A stretch of 36,423 nucleotides of DNA from Thermomucor indicae-seudaticae (taxonomy: Eukaryota > Mucoromycota > Mucoromycetes > Mucorales > Lichtheimiaceae), in contig JSYX01000232.1 of assembly GCA_000787465.1 (NCBI GenBank), positions 1 to 36,423 on the forward strand. Direction: 5' to 3'. The notes below the pieces were generated by a model. It saw only the letters and a list, made by a program, of their open reading frames with translations, had not been told where the DNA came from and searched no databases. The position numbers were made by a program, and so were the translations under genes. Of the stretch, positions 22,067 through 30,888 are shown in pieces (positions within the stretch are counted from its first letter, which is position 1; the number at the start of each line of letters is the position of its first letter).

Positions 22067-23173
22067 ATGCTCTCCACGTTTCAATTTCCAGACCCACCAC
22101 CCAGACAAGCCAAGCCTGGCAAGAAAAGAAAAGATGATGAGGATTCGCTACAGACCTTGGCAACGCTAGTCAACAAACTCTCAGTACAAGTTGAGAAACT
22201 AGAAAGCGTTACTACTAGAACAGCTGGAACGACCAACGATGATAAACGCCATGTCAAAGAAGGAGACGAAAGTTCAGCAGGTTGGGCGGCAGCGCTCAAG
22301 GCCGCAGGCGCAGAAGAAGCTGGAAAACCCAGCATGTTCTTTATAGACCCCTTGGGACCCACGGTGCAGCAGGAATATGAGAACGTCTTGAGTAGTGTTC
22401 CGCGCAGCAAACGTCATTCATCTTCTTGCTGTTGTGAATCCAAGACCCTCGAAGTGGCAGCAGGCATACCTTGGTTACCGCCTGTATCCGTGCACGGAGC
22501 CAATGAGATGAACCCGCTACAATCTGCTTATGCTAACTGGTGTACCTTGATGCGATGCCTGCCAATGATGGATACGACCTCGCAAACCTTTGTTCGTAGT
22601 ATCGGTCTCTTTGCGATGCGTCAACTGCTGCATTCGATCAAGCAACACCAGCACATGCACCACCAACAAAAGCAGTTGCACGCAGCATCCAATAATAATT
22701 TACCTTATTTGTCACCAGTAACGACACTACATCATTCGTATCCAGTATTTTCTCAACATGGCGGCTCGAGTAACAGTAGCAGTAGTTGTGGCGGCGGGTC
22801 TTCTTCGCTAGTCGCTTTGGGTCCAAACTCGTCGTCTTCGTTCCTAAAGACGTCCTCAACTTGTCTTAACCCTCACTGCGACAATTCGTTGGATACTACT
22901 TCCCGGAAAAAGGCAGATGCTTGGGTCCCTTCTTATAGCCATCTTTTCTCCTCTGGGACCGGCAACGATCAAAACGCCAACACTTCTTCTACCACTCCTT
23001 TACCAACAGCATCTCCTCAACAACGACAGCCCAATCTAGGATTTCATTACGTATCCGAGTCTACTACCACCACCACCACTTCTTCTTCTTCTCGACACCA
23101 TCATGTCTTGAAATTGCGACGCTGGTTCAAGAAAAATAACAAGGTTGCTCCCGCTGGCGGACATCATGGATGA
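22067..23173 (+). CDS. Low-complexity orphan protein (368 aa), single exon
   Basis: I do not recognise this protein. It begins with a proline- and lysine-rich stretch containing a nuclear-signal-like PGKKRK and a short heptad segment (LATLVNKLSVQVEKLESV). A more ordered central region follows (about aa 85-195, with SKTLEVAAGIPWLPPVSV and FVRSIGLFAMRQLL). Then come His/Gln, Ser/Gly and Thr/Ser runs, and a basic end (LKLRRWFKKNNK). The middle probably folds; the rest is disordered. A nuclear regulatory role would be a guess. It is tandem to the pseudo-kinesin (208 bases downstream) and convergent with the methyltransferase gene, with 69 bases between stops. Confidence 0.7.
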   Translation: MLSTFQFPDPPPRQAKPGKKRKDDEDSLQTLATLVNKLSVQVEKLESVTTRTAGTTNDDKRHVKEGDESSAGWAAALKAAGAEEAGKPSMFFIDPLGPTVQQEYENVLSSVPRSKRHSSSCCCESKTLEVAAGIPWLPPVSVHGANEMNPLQSAYANWCTLMRCLPMMDTTSQTFVRSIGLFAMRQLLHSIKQHQHMHHQQKQLHAASNNNLPYLSPVTTLHHSYPVFSQHGGSSNSSSSCGGGSSSLVALGPNSSSSFLKTSSTCLNPHCDNSLDTTSRKKADAWVPSYSHLFSSGTGNDQNANTSSTTPLPTASPQQRQPNLGFHYVSESTTTTTTSSSSRHHHVLKLRRWFKKNNKVAPAGGHHG

Positions 23174-23216
23174 TAGATTGATTACTTGCTTTGTCGATAA
23201 TGTTATTATTTACACG

Positions 23217-23222
23217 AATAAA
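23217..23222 (+). terminator. Polyadenylation signal of the orphan gene
   Basis: AATAAA lies 44 bases after the stop codon and 21 bases before the end of the convergent methyltransferase coding region, so the two 3' ends probably overlap. Confidence 0.5.
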
Positions 23223-23242
23223 ATGTGAGCAAGGAAGAACAA

Positions 23243-24020
23243 TCACTCTGTGTTGTTGTTGTTGTTGTTTTTCTTATATCCCGTTGCAATGAGAAAGATT
23301 TCCGTTGATTCCTTTCTGGATGCGTCAGGTTTCTCTTGTCGAACCCGACTGAATCGTTTTCGAAGTTTCTCTCTAAACGCGACTTCGTCTCCACCCATCA
23401 AAATCTGTTCCACGAGTATTCAAGTTTTAGAGGACTTATCAAGGTCAAAGGCTGAGGATTTTTTTACCTTGGTGATAAATGCACCTCGTGGTGCAAGGAC
23501 AGTTTCCGCGAACGCCAGGGCCGATTCACAGAGTTCCTAAAAGCAGTATTAGAAAAAAAAGGAGACAATGCATGTATGAACATGTTTGTCTCACCAAGGA
23601 CCGAGCATGATCCGCCATATGGTTGCCCGTAAACCGGGGCGCCATATCCGAACACACGAGCTGCACAGGCGAGCCTTGGAGCGCTTCGTGCACCTGCGCC
23701 TGGACCTCTGGGCTTGTAAAATCGCCCTGAATGACGGTTGCATTGGGGACCGGTTCCATGGGCAAAATGTCGACCGCGACCACATGCCTGGCTTTGGCTG
23801 CAGCCACTTGGGTCCAGCCTCCCGGCGCAGCTCCGCAATCCACCACGACATGGCCAGGACGGATCAGCCTGTACTTTTCGTCCATTTGCAGAAGCTTGAA
23901 TGCGCTTCGGGCTCGGTAATGCTGCGATTTGGCTGCTTTCACATACGGATCGCGTGCCTGGCGCTGAATCCAGGCTTTTGACGAAGAAGAATAACAACGT
24001 CGGACAAACAAGAAAAGCAT
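23243..24020 (-). CDS. MRM2: Mitochondrial rRNA 2'-O-ribose methyltransferase, FtsJ/Mrm2 type (3 exons, 218 aa)
   Basis: Exons 23595-24020, 23468-23536, 23243-23404 (426+69+162 nt, all phase 0). The protein starts with a short basic, Ser-rich mitochondrial presequence (LFVRRCYSSSSKAW). The FtsJ core follows: YRARSAFKLLQ, the SAM loop VVDCGAAPGGWTQVA, VAVDILPMEP, CSDMAP, and after splicing GAFITK and KPDASRKESTEIF. The catalytic tetrad K42-D125-K165-E197 is complete. The family includes E. coli RrmJ and yeast Mrm2, which methylate a uridine in the A-loop of the large-subunit rRNA. The presequence and compact length favour the mitochondrial member over Trm7 or Spb1. The frame extends upstream of the chosen ATG (next in-frame ATG at 24149), but those residues are low in quality. 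Confidence 0.92.
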
Positions 24021-24081
24021 GCGGCCATCTCCGTCACTTGTCCCGCCCCAACACTGAAACGCGGGGCGAGAGTGCAAAAGC

Positions 24082-24109
24082 GCTCTCTCTCTCTCTCTCT
24101 GTCTCTCTG
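24082..24109 (+). repeat. CT microsatellite
   Basis: A (CT)n run with one interruption lies just upstream of the methyltransferase start. It could act as a pyrimidine promoter element but may be neutral. Confidence 0.6.
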
Positions 24110-24289
24110 TGGAGTCGATCGCCAGCCATTTCGAATGTTCATGTCGCACGCCGCTGCTTTGGCCACAACATTACTGTGCCCGGAACACACGGGCAACAAC
24201 TGGTCCATAAGAAGATGACAGGAGTGCCCAGCAGTCATCATCCACTCACATAAGGACTCGGCGAACAACAACAACAGCACTTCTACAGC

Positions 24290-24680
24290 ATGTGATCGCC
24301 AACAGCAGGATGAATGGCAGCGTGTTTGGGAAATACCAGGAAATTTCGCAAGATCAGATCAATGTCTCCAATGAAGATTGGGAGTTCACGCCTCAACTGC
24401 GCTTCTACACCGCTCAACTCTGCCGGCTGCCATACTTATGGAGGGCGGAACTGCGCTACTGGTGAATACGGCTGAAGCACTACGGGCGTGAACCCCAAAT
24501 CGATGCTCTCATTATGAAAACTGTTTCGGGGGCAAACTCGACGAATCCTCTGCTCCTTCTGGCAAGTCTATCTACGACGATCTTTCTGTGGTTGTCACCA
24601 AGGAAAAGGATGCTGAAAATTGGACTGGGACCATCCAATTTATTGGTGCGTTCTTGGACAACGAAGCACAGTGAGAGCGG
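24290..24680 (+). pseudogene. Decayed coding fragments of unknown origin
   Basis: An ORF at 24310-24465 encodes 51 residues with strong protein character (NEDWEFTPQLRFYTAQLCRL) but no partner. After a frame break, 24516-24674 encodes GGKLDESSAPSGKSIYDDLS, then KEKDAENWTGTIQFIGAFLD, ending in TGA. Together they look like pieces of one disrupted gene, probably from a multicopy element. I recognise no family. Confidence 0.4.
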
Positions 24681-24725
24681 GTCCAAATACCACCACACTC
24701 GAACCCACTACCAACATAAGAGTCT

Positions 24726-25143
24726 TCCTTGACATGCGTTCCTGCATTGCAGCACGGAAGCTCTTGCAAGAGGGCCACACAGTTGGAACCAAATAGAAAA
24801 CATGCTCAGTTGAAGCAGGTGAGATCGAAGTTTGACTGCCTGTCAACATAAATGTCATGTCGAGCATTATCACCGTTTACATGACGACTCGGCAACCGTG
24901 TGGACCTTTTGCAGCCATGTCCCTGGCAAAGGCACGTCACACTCACAACAACGCAGTGCATCTAAAATGTTCCGAGCAATTGCCAAGGAACTGATGGAGA
25001 AGGGCAAGGACGCCACGTTACATCTATCTGTGGTTCCGAGATTACAGGATGTGGTCAGTGCTGGGCCTGCTGCTGAGGAATTCAAGAGAATTGTTGCTCT
25101 GTACAGAGATTGTGCAGAGATCAATAGGGGGTTTCAAAATTGA
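24726..25143 (+). mobile_element. Remnant of a transposase-like zinc-binding domain, frameshifted
   Basis: A first piece (RVFLDMRSCIAARKLLQEGH) ends in a stop. The frame then shifts and continues with a Cys/His pattern around CHVEHYHRLHDDSATVWTFC, then a helical tail to the stop at 25143. This Cys-x-His-x2-H arrangement before VWTF resembles the N-terminal zinc domain (WRKY-GCM1/FLYWCH type) of Mutator-like transposases. The match is from memory of the pattern only. At least two frame breaks show the copy is dead. I see no terminal repeats. Confidence 0.4.
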
Positions 25144-25294
25144 ATGCTAGTCTAGGCAAAATTTTGCTAGTTAGGTGGGGCCAACTAGATTTTCCAGCAA
25201 GCAACTCCGAGGTCGCACTTGGAACAACTAGACAACTGCAGCTTGCGTTCCTGAAATATAAGCTTCCTACATCTCTTTACATTTTGCTTCAATC

Positions 25295-25561
25295 ATGCCA
25301 AATTCTAAAAGCCGTACTCCTGCTGAAGCTGAGTCTTCCTCGCAAGCCATTGGCCGCGTGAGATTGTGGGTCAATCCTGAGCAATATGCGTCGAATGTCG
25401 TATGCGACTCTGATGAGGTTGCTTCGACCTCGGAAGAATACGAGTCAGGCATATCTGCTTCAGACGAAAGTCAGTCTTCCTCCTCTTCCTCCTCGTCTTC
25501 TGAGGACGAAGCACCCACCAAGAAATCGAAGAAACGTAACGGGTTCGGTTACGTCATTTGA
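25295..25561 (+). CDS. Small acidic Ser-rich ORF (88 aa), doubtful
   Basis: The ORF starts MPNSKSRTPAEAESSSQAIG, has a Glu/Ser-rich middle with an S9 run, then EDEAPTKKSKKRNG, a nuclear-signal-like basic patch. Its 3' half overlaps the minus-strand remnant at 25460-25870 on the opposite strand, and both cannot easily be functional. It may be the first exon of a transposon protein. No family is recognised. Confidence 0.3.
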   Translation: MPNSKSRTPAEAESSSQAIGRVRLWVNPEQYASNVVCDSDEVASTSEEYESGISASDESQSSSSSSSSSEDEAPTKKSKKRNGFGYVI

Positions 25562-26266
25562 TCGCGGTGGGGTGTCCGTAGCCGAGGCCTTTGGAAAACG
25601 CAGCTTCGCAATAGTGGTCGCCACGTATAGTCCAGGAGCGCAGAGAGCAAACTTGTAAATATATAATTCTAGTCCTTGGATTTGCATTACTTGGATTAAT
25701 GGTAGGCCCTTGTAATGGATTGCTTTTGCGACATGATCCAAGACGATTTTTCCTTCCAAACGCGAATCACTGTATGTTCCAAGCCAGCATAACGTGTCTT
25801 GGTATTTCGCTCCCTCTCTGACCGAGTGAGACCGATTGAGGGCATCGTATTGGTCTCTCTCTTTCCACAATAGCGCACGTGCTCTCCAGTTCGCCTCATC
25901 AGCAACTACCGCTGCAACGCGTCCTGTCTTTCATTAGGTCGTAGCTTGATACTATGCTTTCTGAGCTTACATGATGCCTTGCAAGATAATAATAGTGCTG
26001 CCCTGGCACGTTGCAATGGCCGAGATTGTAAAGAAAGGCCGTTGAAACTTGCACATGAACCGTCGTGGTACCCTGACTCTCGGCAAAAGCGCATTGGAAG
26101 GGGCGGTCAATATACGCTGCGAGAGCGTCGTCGGTCTTGGCGCCTTGGTCGATGAGGCAACGCAGGACGAATCGGTGGGAACGTGTCGCATGATATGCGC
26201 CTTAAACTTTGGCATTGGTATAAAGACAGGTGGCGGACGCACATCCAGAGCAGAATACTCGTTCAC
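25460..26266 (-). pseudogene. Frameshifted remnant of a multicopy-type hypothetical gene
   Basis: On the minus strand, PPPVFIPMPKFKAHIMRHV (about 26190-26245) stops making sense. One base out of frame it continues as FVLRCLIDQGAKTDDALAAY and on to about 25975. Another break leads to WRARALLWKERDQYDALNRS through WLGTYSDSRLEGKIVLDHVA to IQGLELYIYKFALCAPG (25600-25900). A GT-AG intron near 25930-25970 is possible but out of phase. The order of pieces is that of a single protein broken by one or two indels. It lies in a block of other decayed elements, so a transposon-associated gene is likely. Confidence 0.45.
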
Positions 26267-26330
26267 TGATAGATGGCAGTTAGCCCAGAACCTTCGCTGG
26301 CGTCAGTGACTGCTTTCTGAACTAAGAACA

Positions 26331-27029
26331 CCGGGGGACCTGACAACAATTGATCGCTGTTTTCTTCCTCGAGCTTTGCCTTGCCATTCGGACCATTTCC
26401 TGATAGTAAAGCATAAGGTATGCAGCTATGCATCAGCCCGTACGGTCTAAGAGGATGGAGTTACCATTGTAAGGAATGGAATGGACATAACTTTCCACCA
26501 AGTTCACTCGGAATGCCGTAGAACTGTCAACCAAGGTATTGTCATTTTGAGTCGAATATAAGCCATCTCCGTCCACAGCAACAAGTGCTTGCGTTACGCC
26601 GGGACCGACCGGAGGTAATCTCCCTCGACTTCAGTGATCCAGGCATTTCTCTTGATTTGTATGTGATGGGAGTGCGCAAGCAAAGCTTACAGCGGACCAA
26701 ACCGTATGACGCGTATTCAGGAAAAAAAAAAGAGAGATTTGTGGTCGTCTTTGACAAGTGAAATACTTGCTTGAAAAGCTTTAAATCATCGGTTTTTAAA
26801 CAAGCGTTCATGTTTCCAACCCAAGATGCTGTAGTGCCTGGGTAATCCGTCGTTGATCCACCGTTATGTACAAGTTATGCCTTTTTGATAAGCGCAAATC
26901 TAAAGAAACAATACAGCATCTCAAACGCCGTGCTATTAATTATGCGTCGAAGCAATCAGGTACAAAGTGCAATGCAAATAAAAGATGAGAGAATGTAGAT
27001 ACTACAGAATTATTTAGGACAAGGGCCTG
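26331..27029. other. Intergenic remnant block
   Basis: No complete gene. At about 26597-26725 on the plus strand a coding-like piece reads RRDRPEVISLDFSDPGISLD and continues to KPYDAYSG, with no start and a nearby A9 tract. The rest is uninterpretable. With the entries from 24290 on it forms about 2.7 kb of decayed sequence. Confidence 0.4.
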
Positions 27030-29033
27030 CTACCGTTGAAGTTGCTGTGAGCCGCTTTGCGTATTATGATTGTTGTTGATGATGCGATTTCTCGCTTGAA
27101 GTGGGCCATGACACGAAGACCCCTTGGCTTCACGCAGATGATACTGCAAACCATTAATATTCTTGTACCGCTTGACGCAGTTCGGCATCGCGCACCGATA
27201 CGGCTTGTCGTAATTCTCAAGGTCAGGATGTGCAATCTTCATATGATAAAACAGACCACACGATTGCGGGAAGCTCATGTAGCACCCCGGTATGTCGCAG
27301 CCGTACGGTTTGAGGTTACTGAATACATCGTTCTGATCGTTTTGAGCGGCCAAGGTGTTGTTCGTAGCAGATTCAAGCGGGCTGATCTCGCTGCCATGTT
27401 GCTGCGTTAGCAAAGCCTGAAATGGTGCGCCTAATGGAGACGAAGAAGTCGAAGAACTTGCAAGCGAACAAGTATCCGAATTCGGGCCATAGCTTGTTGA
27501 TATGACCTTTTGCTGTTGTTGCTGTTGTCCGTCCGGTAGACCGTGAATAAAGGTGGTGGTTGATGTCGAAGAAGCTGAAGCTGCTGCTGCTGCTGCTGCT
27601 GCTTCTTTGTCTTTCTTAATTTGCATCATTCTCTGCAGCTTCCTCCAGCGATTCCGGCAATGCAGACCTGGCCGTCCATCAAAGAACTGGGCGATCTTTT
27701 GCCACTGTGATCCAAACTCCTCGTATTTCTCCATCAACCGTCGATCTTCTTCGGGTGTCCACTCGGAACGGTCAATGCTCGGGTCTAAACTCTCGCGCCA
27801 GCGCTTGGCGCATTGATCATCCGTCCTTCCCTCGAGCATATCCGCGATTTTGCTCCATTGATTGGGGTACTTCATCACACCTTCTCGAAGGAGCTGATCT
27901 TCCTCGTCGGTCCATGCACCTTTCCGCAACGACGGATCCAGTGAATGGAACCATCGCTTACGGCAGTTTTTGTTCGTCCGTCCCGGTACGCATGCCGCGA
28001 TCTTGGCCCATTTCTCCGTCTTGTCCCCGTACAGTTGGACCGCCAACCGGAGCAAATTGTCTTCTTCGGGCGTCCAGGGCGCTCTCTCCCTGCTGGCTTT
28101 CTTTTGCTTCTTGTTCGGCGGCTGCGACGGTTGTGTTTGAGTGGCGTTCGTTTGCTGAAATTCGCGCGTCTGCGGTAAAGTGATAGGAAAGGTGTTTGAC
28201 GAATTTCCAGAGTGCAATGGTGGCAGGGTGGTCGGAAGGTCGGGTACAGCCAAGACCGGGCTATGGACGATGTCGACAGGTTGATACATACCGTAAAAGC
28301 CTGGCAGAACAGATTCCATCTGGTTCGATAGACGCGTGAGAAAAAATAAATGACCGAGCTATTATCATCTGCACGCTGTAATCAAATAAAGTTAAGCTCG
28401 TACCGAAGGGAAATTGCCGAAATGATGGGTAAACGACGTCGAGCTTTCCGGACCCTGGGAGCTATTCTCGTATTTTAATGTCGTAAATGATGTCGTATGA
28501 AACTGTTGTTGCTGTTGTCGTTGCTGGTTATCATCTTGGGATGGCTTTAAAGCGGATTGTACCTGGGTTAAAAGGGGGTGTTATTGGTTCTTGGTCAAAC
28601 ACTTTACAGATGCGTATGAACTTACGTTAAGAGGCAACTGTGGATTGGCTTGGTTCGTTGCTGGGTGCTGATGTGGTATAAACGTAAATGTTGGCAAGGT
28701 ACCTGACAAGGAACCCGAGCTCCCCTGGACCAGGTTTAAAGATGATGGCTGCATCGCGTGCTGTGCGGAAGTGCTATTCGATCGAGGAGGCTCGACGATT
28801 TTGAACGCGGAATCTCGTCCCAAGTTGTCCTGATTTGGGTCCGGATGGGATAGCGTCAGATGCGGGTCGAAGGTATAGAGCTGCTGATACTGAAATCTTG
28901 TGGGTCAGACAGCGGTTCAGAGAGCAATGGGTTTACTGCATTCTTTGAAGAAGCTGCCTTGCTCAAAGCAGAAGAGCAGAAAAAAAGAACGCGTTGTCTG
29001 TGGCATAAAAATAGGGGGCGCGCCTCTTACCAT
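27030..29033 (-). CDS. Three-repeat Myb transcription factor with paired SFP1/JAZF1-type C2H2 fingers (4 exons, 571 aa)
   Basis: Exons: 29031-29033 (ATG only), 28626-28889, 28404-28562, 27030-28319. Exons 2-4 are clear; the single-codon first exon is the only in-phase start I found (ATG|GTAAGA, then TTTCAG|TAT). Domains: a disordered Q/S/P-rich N-terminus; R1 (about aa 221-274, APWTPEEDNLLRLAVQLYGD), R2 (275-326, GAWTDEEDQLLREGVMKYPN) and R3 (327-372, SEWTPEEDRRLMEKYEEFGS), all with the spaced tryptophans of c-Myb/Bas1 repeats; A10 and Q6 tracts; then two fingers at aa 483-546 (YGCDIPGCYMSFPQSCGLFY and YRCAMPNCVKRYKNINGLQY). The KRYKN-NGLxYH core is the SFP1/JAZF1 signature; the second finger has a long H-x9-H end. 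It is a nuclear sequence-specific DNA-binding factor; targets are unknown. Confidence 0.82.
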
Positions 29034-29609
29034 GTTAGCAGGGACCAGAGTGGACTCGGGGGCAACGGAAAAAAAAACACGCTGTCGGGTTTCAACGCAA
29101 GGGCGCTCAATGTACACTCCGATCTTTATCACCAAAGAACATTGCCAAAGTTCGCGGAAGCACCCGATTTCAGGCGATAATGAGAAACAAGTCCTTTTGA
29201 TCTTACTGCTCGCTTATTCACGTGTATGCTTTAAAAGAGCAAAGTAGACTTCGAAATGAAGAAATCGCGAAAGAGCACGGAAACGAGAACAGAAACCTGA
29301 TCCACTGCTTCGCACATAGTCGGGATGGGTTACGAAAGACCTATTCTCGGTTAGTGTGGTTGCCAAGTCTCTGATCTTTTAAACGAGTTGCACATTTTCG
29401 GAAACGAATTAACCGCGAACGACGACTTTGGAAGAGCTACGGATAAACGAGGTCTACACTTGTAGGTCGTGTCCCCTCTATAACAGAGCTTCTTATACTG
29501 CGTGCGCACTGTATGATTTGAAGACGTGCGTTTGTACTCGCATCGTCTTATTTCTAGCTGAGTGATGCTTTTAAAAAAAGCAACTTCTGCCTCAAAGATT
29601 TCATAGCAC
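29034..29609. other. Divergent promoter region between Myb-zinc-finger and SURF4 genes
   Basis: I see no gene. The minus frame of the Myb gene's ATG stays open up to about 29135, so the true start could lie upstream of 29033. A TTTTAAAAAAA tract (about 29568-29579) sits 30-40 bases before the SURF4 ATG and could be its TATA element. Confidence 0.45.
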
Positions 29610-30564
29610 ATGAATCTCGAAGTTCCAGTTAAAAATGCAGCTGAAGAGCTGCGACAGATTGTGGCAAAAGTGGGTCGGTCATTCAGACCATACATACCAA
29701 CCATTACTCGTTTCTTCATCGTTGCTACATTCTACGAAGATGCATTTCGCATGACTAGCCAATGGAAACATCAACGTTCCTACTTGACACAACATGTGCC
29801 TGATTGGCTTGCTTTATTGTTCTTGCTACTAAATATTACAGTAAGCTAGCTTGCGACGCATCAGCAATGTCTGCGAACTAACGGGCCAGATGCACAGTGC
29901 ATGGTATTTTTCTCAACTTGCATCATGGCGAAACGACGCGAGGTCATCGCGGCAGCTGTACTGTCGGTGATCGTCGTAACGCAAGCCGTGACGTACGGTC
30001 TTGTCTTCAACATGGTACGACATAGTGTATAAAGATACAGTGACAAAAAGACCTAAGAGCAGGTTGGTCTAGCTCTATTTTCTACGTACCCTTTCTGTTC
30101 TGGGCAGTCTTTTGCTCTGTCTATCTGCGGCGCTACACGCGAATAGTCGCAAGGCATCCACCGTGTTTTCTCTTCCTCCAATATCGCACGACGAGCAGCA
30201 GCATCAGAAATATTTTCAACTTGTGGGTCGTGTCCTCGTTGTCCTTGTCTTTATTGGCCTTGTTTTTAATGGTGAGTGGGGTGTGACCCGCATTCTCCTC
30301 TCACTGCTTGGCGCAGCGGCATGGTCCATGACCGTCATTGGATTACGCGGCAAATGGTGTGCATCCTTCTTGGGATTACTGCTGTGCATCCTCAACGTCT
30401 CGACGAACGACTGGTGGTGGCGGCGGACTCAAAGCTCTGTTTATCAGCAAGACTTCAAAAAGTTCGATTTCTTCCAAACCTTAAGCATCGTTGGAGGCCT
30501 GCTCCTTTTGGCTTCCATTGGTCCTGGAAGCATTAGCTATGACGAGAAAAAGAAAGAATTTTGA
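29610..30564 (+). CDS. ERV29: SURF4/Erv29-family ER cargo receptor (3 exons, 279 aa)
   Basis: Exons 29610-29840, 29898-30014, 30073-30564 (231+117+492 nt, all phase 0). Family hallmarks: a cytosolic amphipathic start, then the PYIPTITRFFIVATFYEDAF segment typical of SURF4 proteins, and a series of hydrophobic helices (LALLFLLLNIT, VIAAAVLSVIVVTQAVTYGL, LYFLRTLSVLGSLLLCL, LVVLVFIGLVFNG, LGLLLCILNVS). It closes with FFQTLSIVGGLLLLASIGPG. The C-terminus ends KKKEF, fitting the KKxx COPI-retrieval signal (Lys at -3 and -4). Known members load soluble secretory cargo into COPII vesicles and cycle between ER and Golgi. The length is normal. The symbol follows yeast Erv29. Confidence 0.92.
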
Positions 30565-30888
30565 AATGTATACGGTAGCTATTTGATGAATATAAGCGAA
30601 TTACGTGGCAAAATCTGCGAGCTATAGGGGACTTCATTGGCGAACCTTGCCTGCAAACCATGCTTATTCGTACAATCCTCATGGGATTTTCGTGTTATAC
30701 AACTGTAAAGAGCCTGTGTCGATGTTCGGAGGAGGACACGACTCTTTTTCTGACCATACTTGTCTGCTTTGGCGAGGAGAACGCAGCGTAAAGATAGCGA
30801 ACCCAACTGTAATAAAGAGCCAAAAGTGCATTGGCAAGTTTCCTGTTTCTGTGATAAAGTAAGTAAGCCTCATTCTCCCTTTTTGCTA
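30565..30888. other. Promoter region of the NagA gene
   Basis: The gap holds only short chance frames. A frame in phase with NagA stays open upstream to 30760, but those residues are not conserved-looking. The ATG at 30889 directly precedes the first beta-strand (KIYKVINARLLLN). Confidence 0.4.

Noticed and set aside
28917..29135. Minus-strand 72-aa ORF around the Myb gene start as an independent gene
   Set aside because: It spans the proposed ATG and first intron of the Myb gene and has no protein-like features beyond the start.
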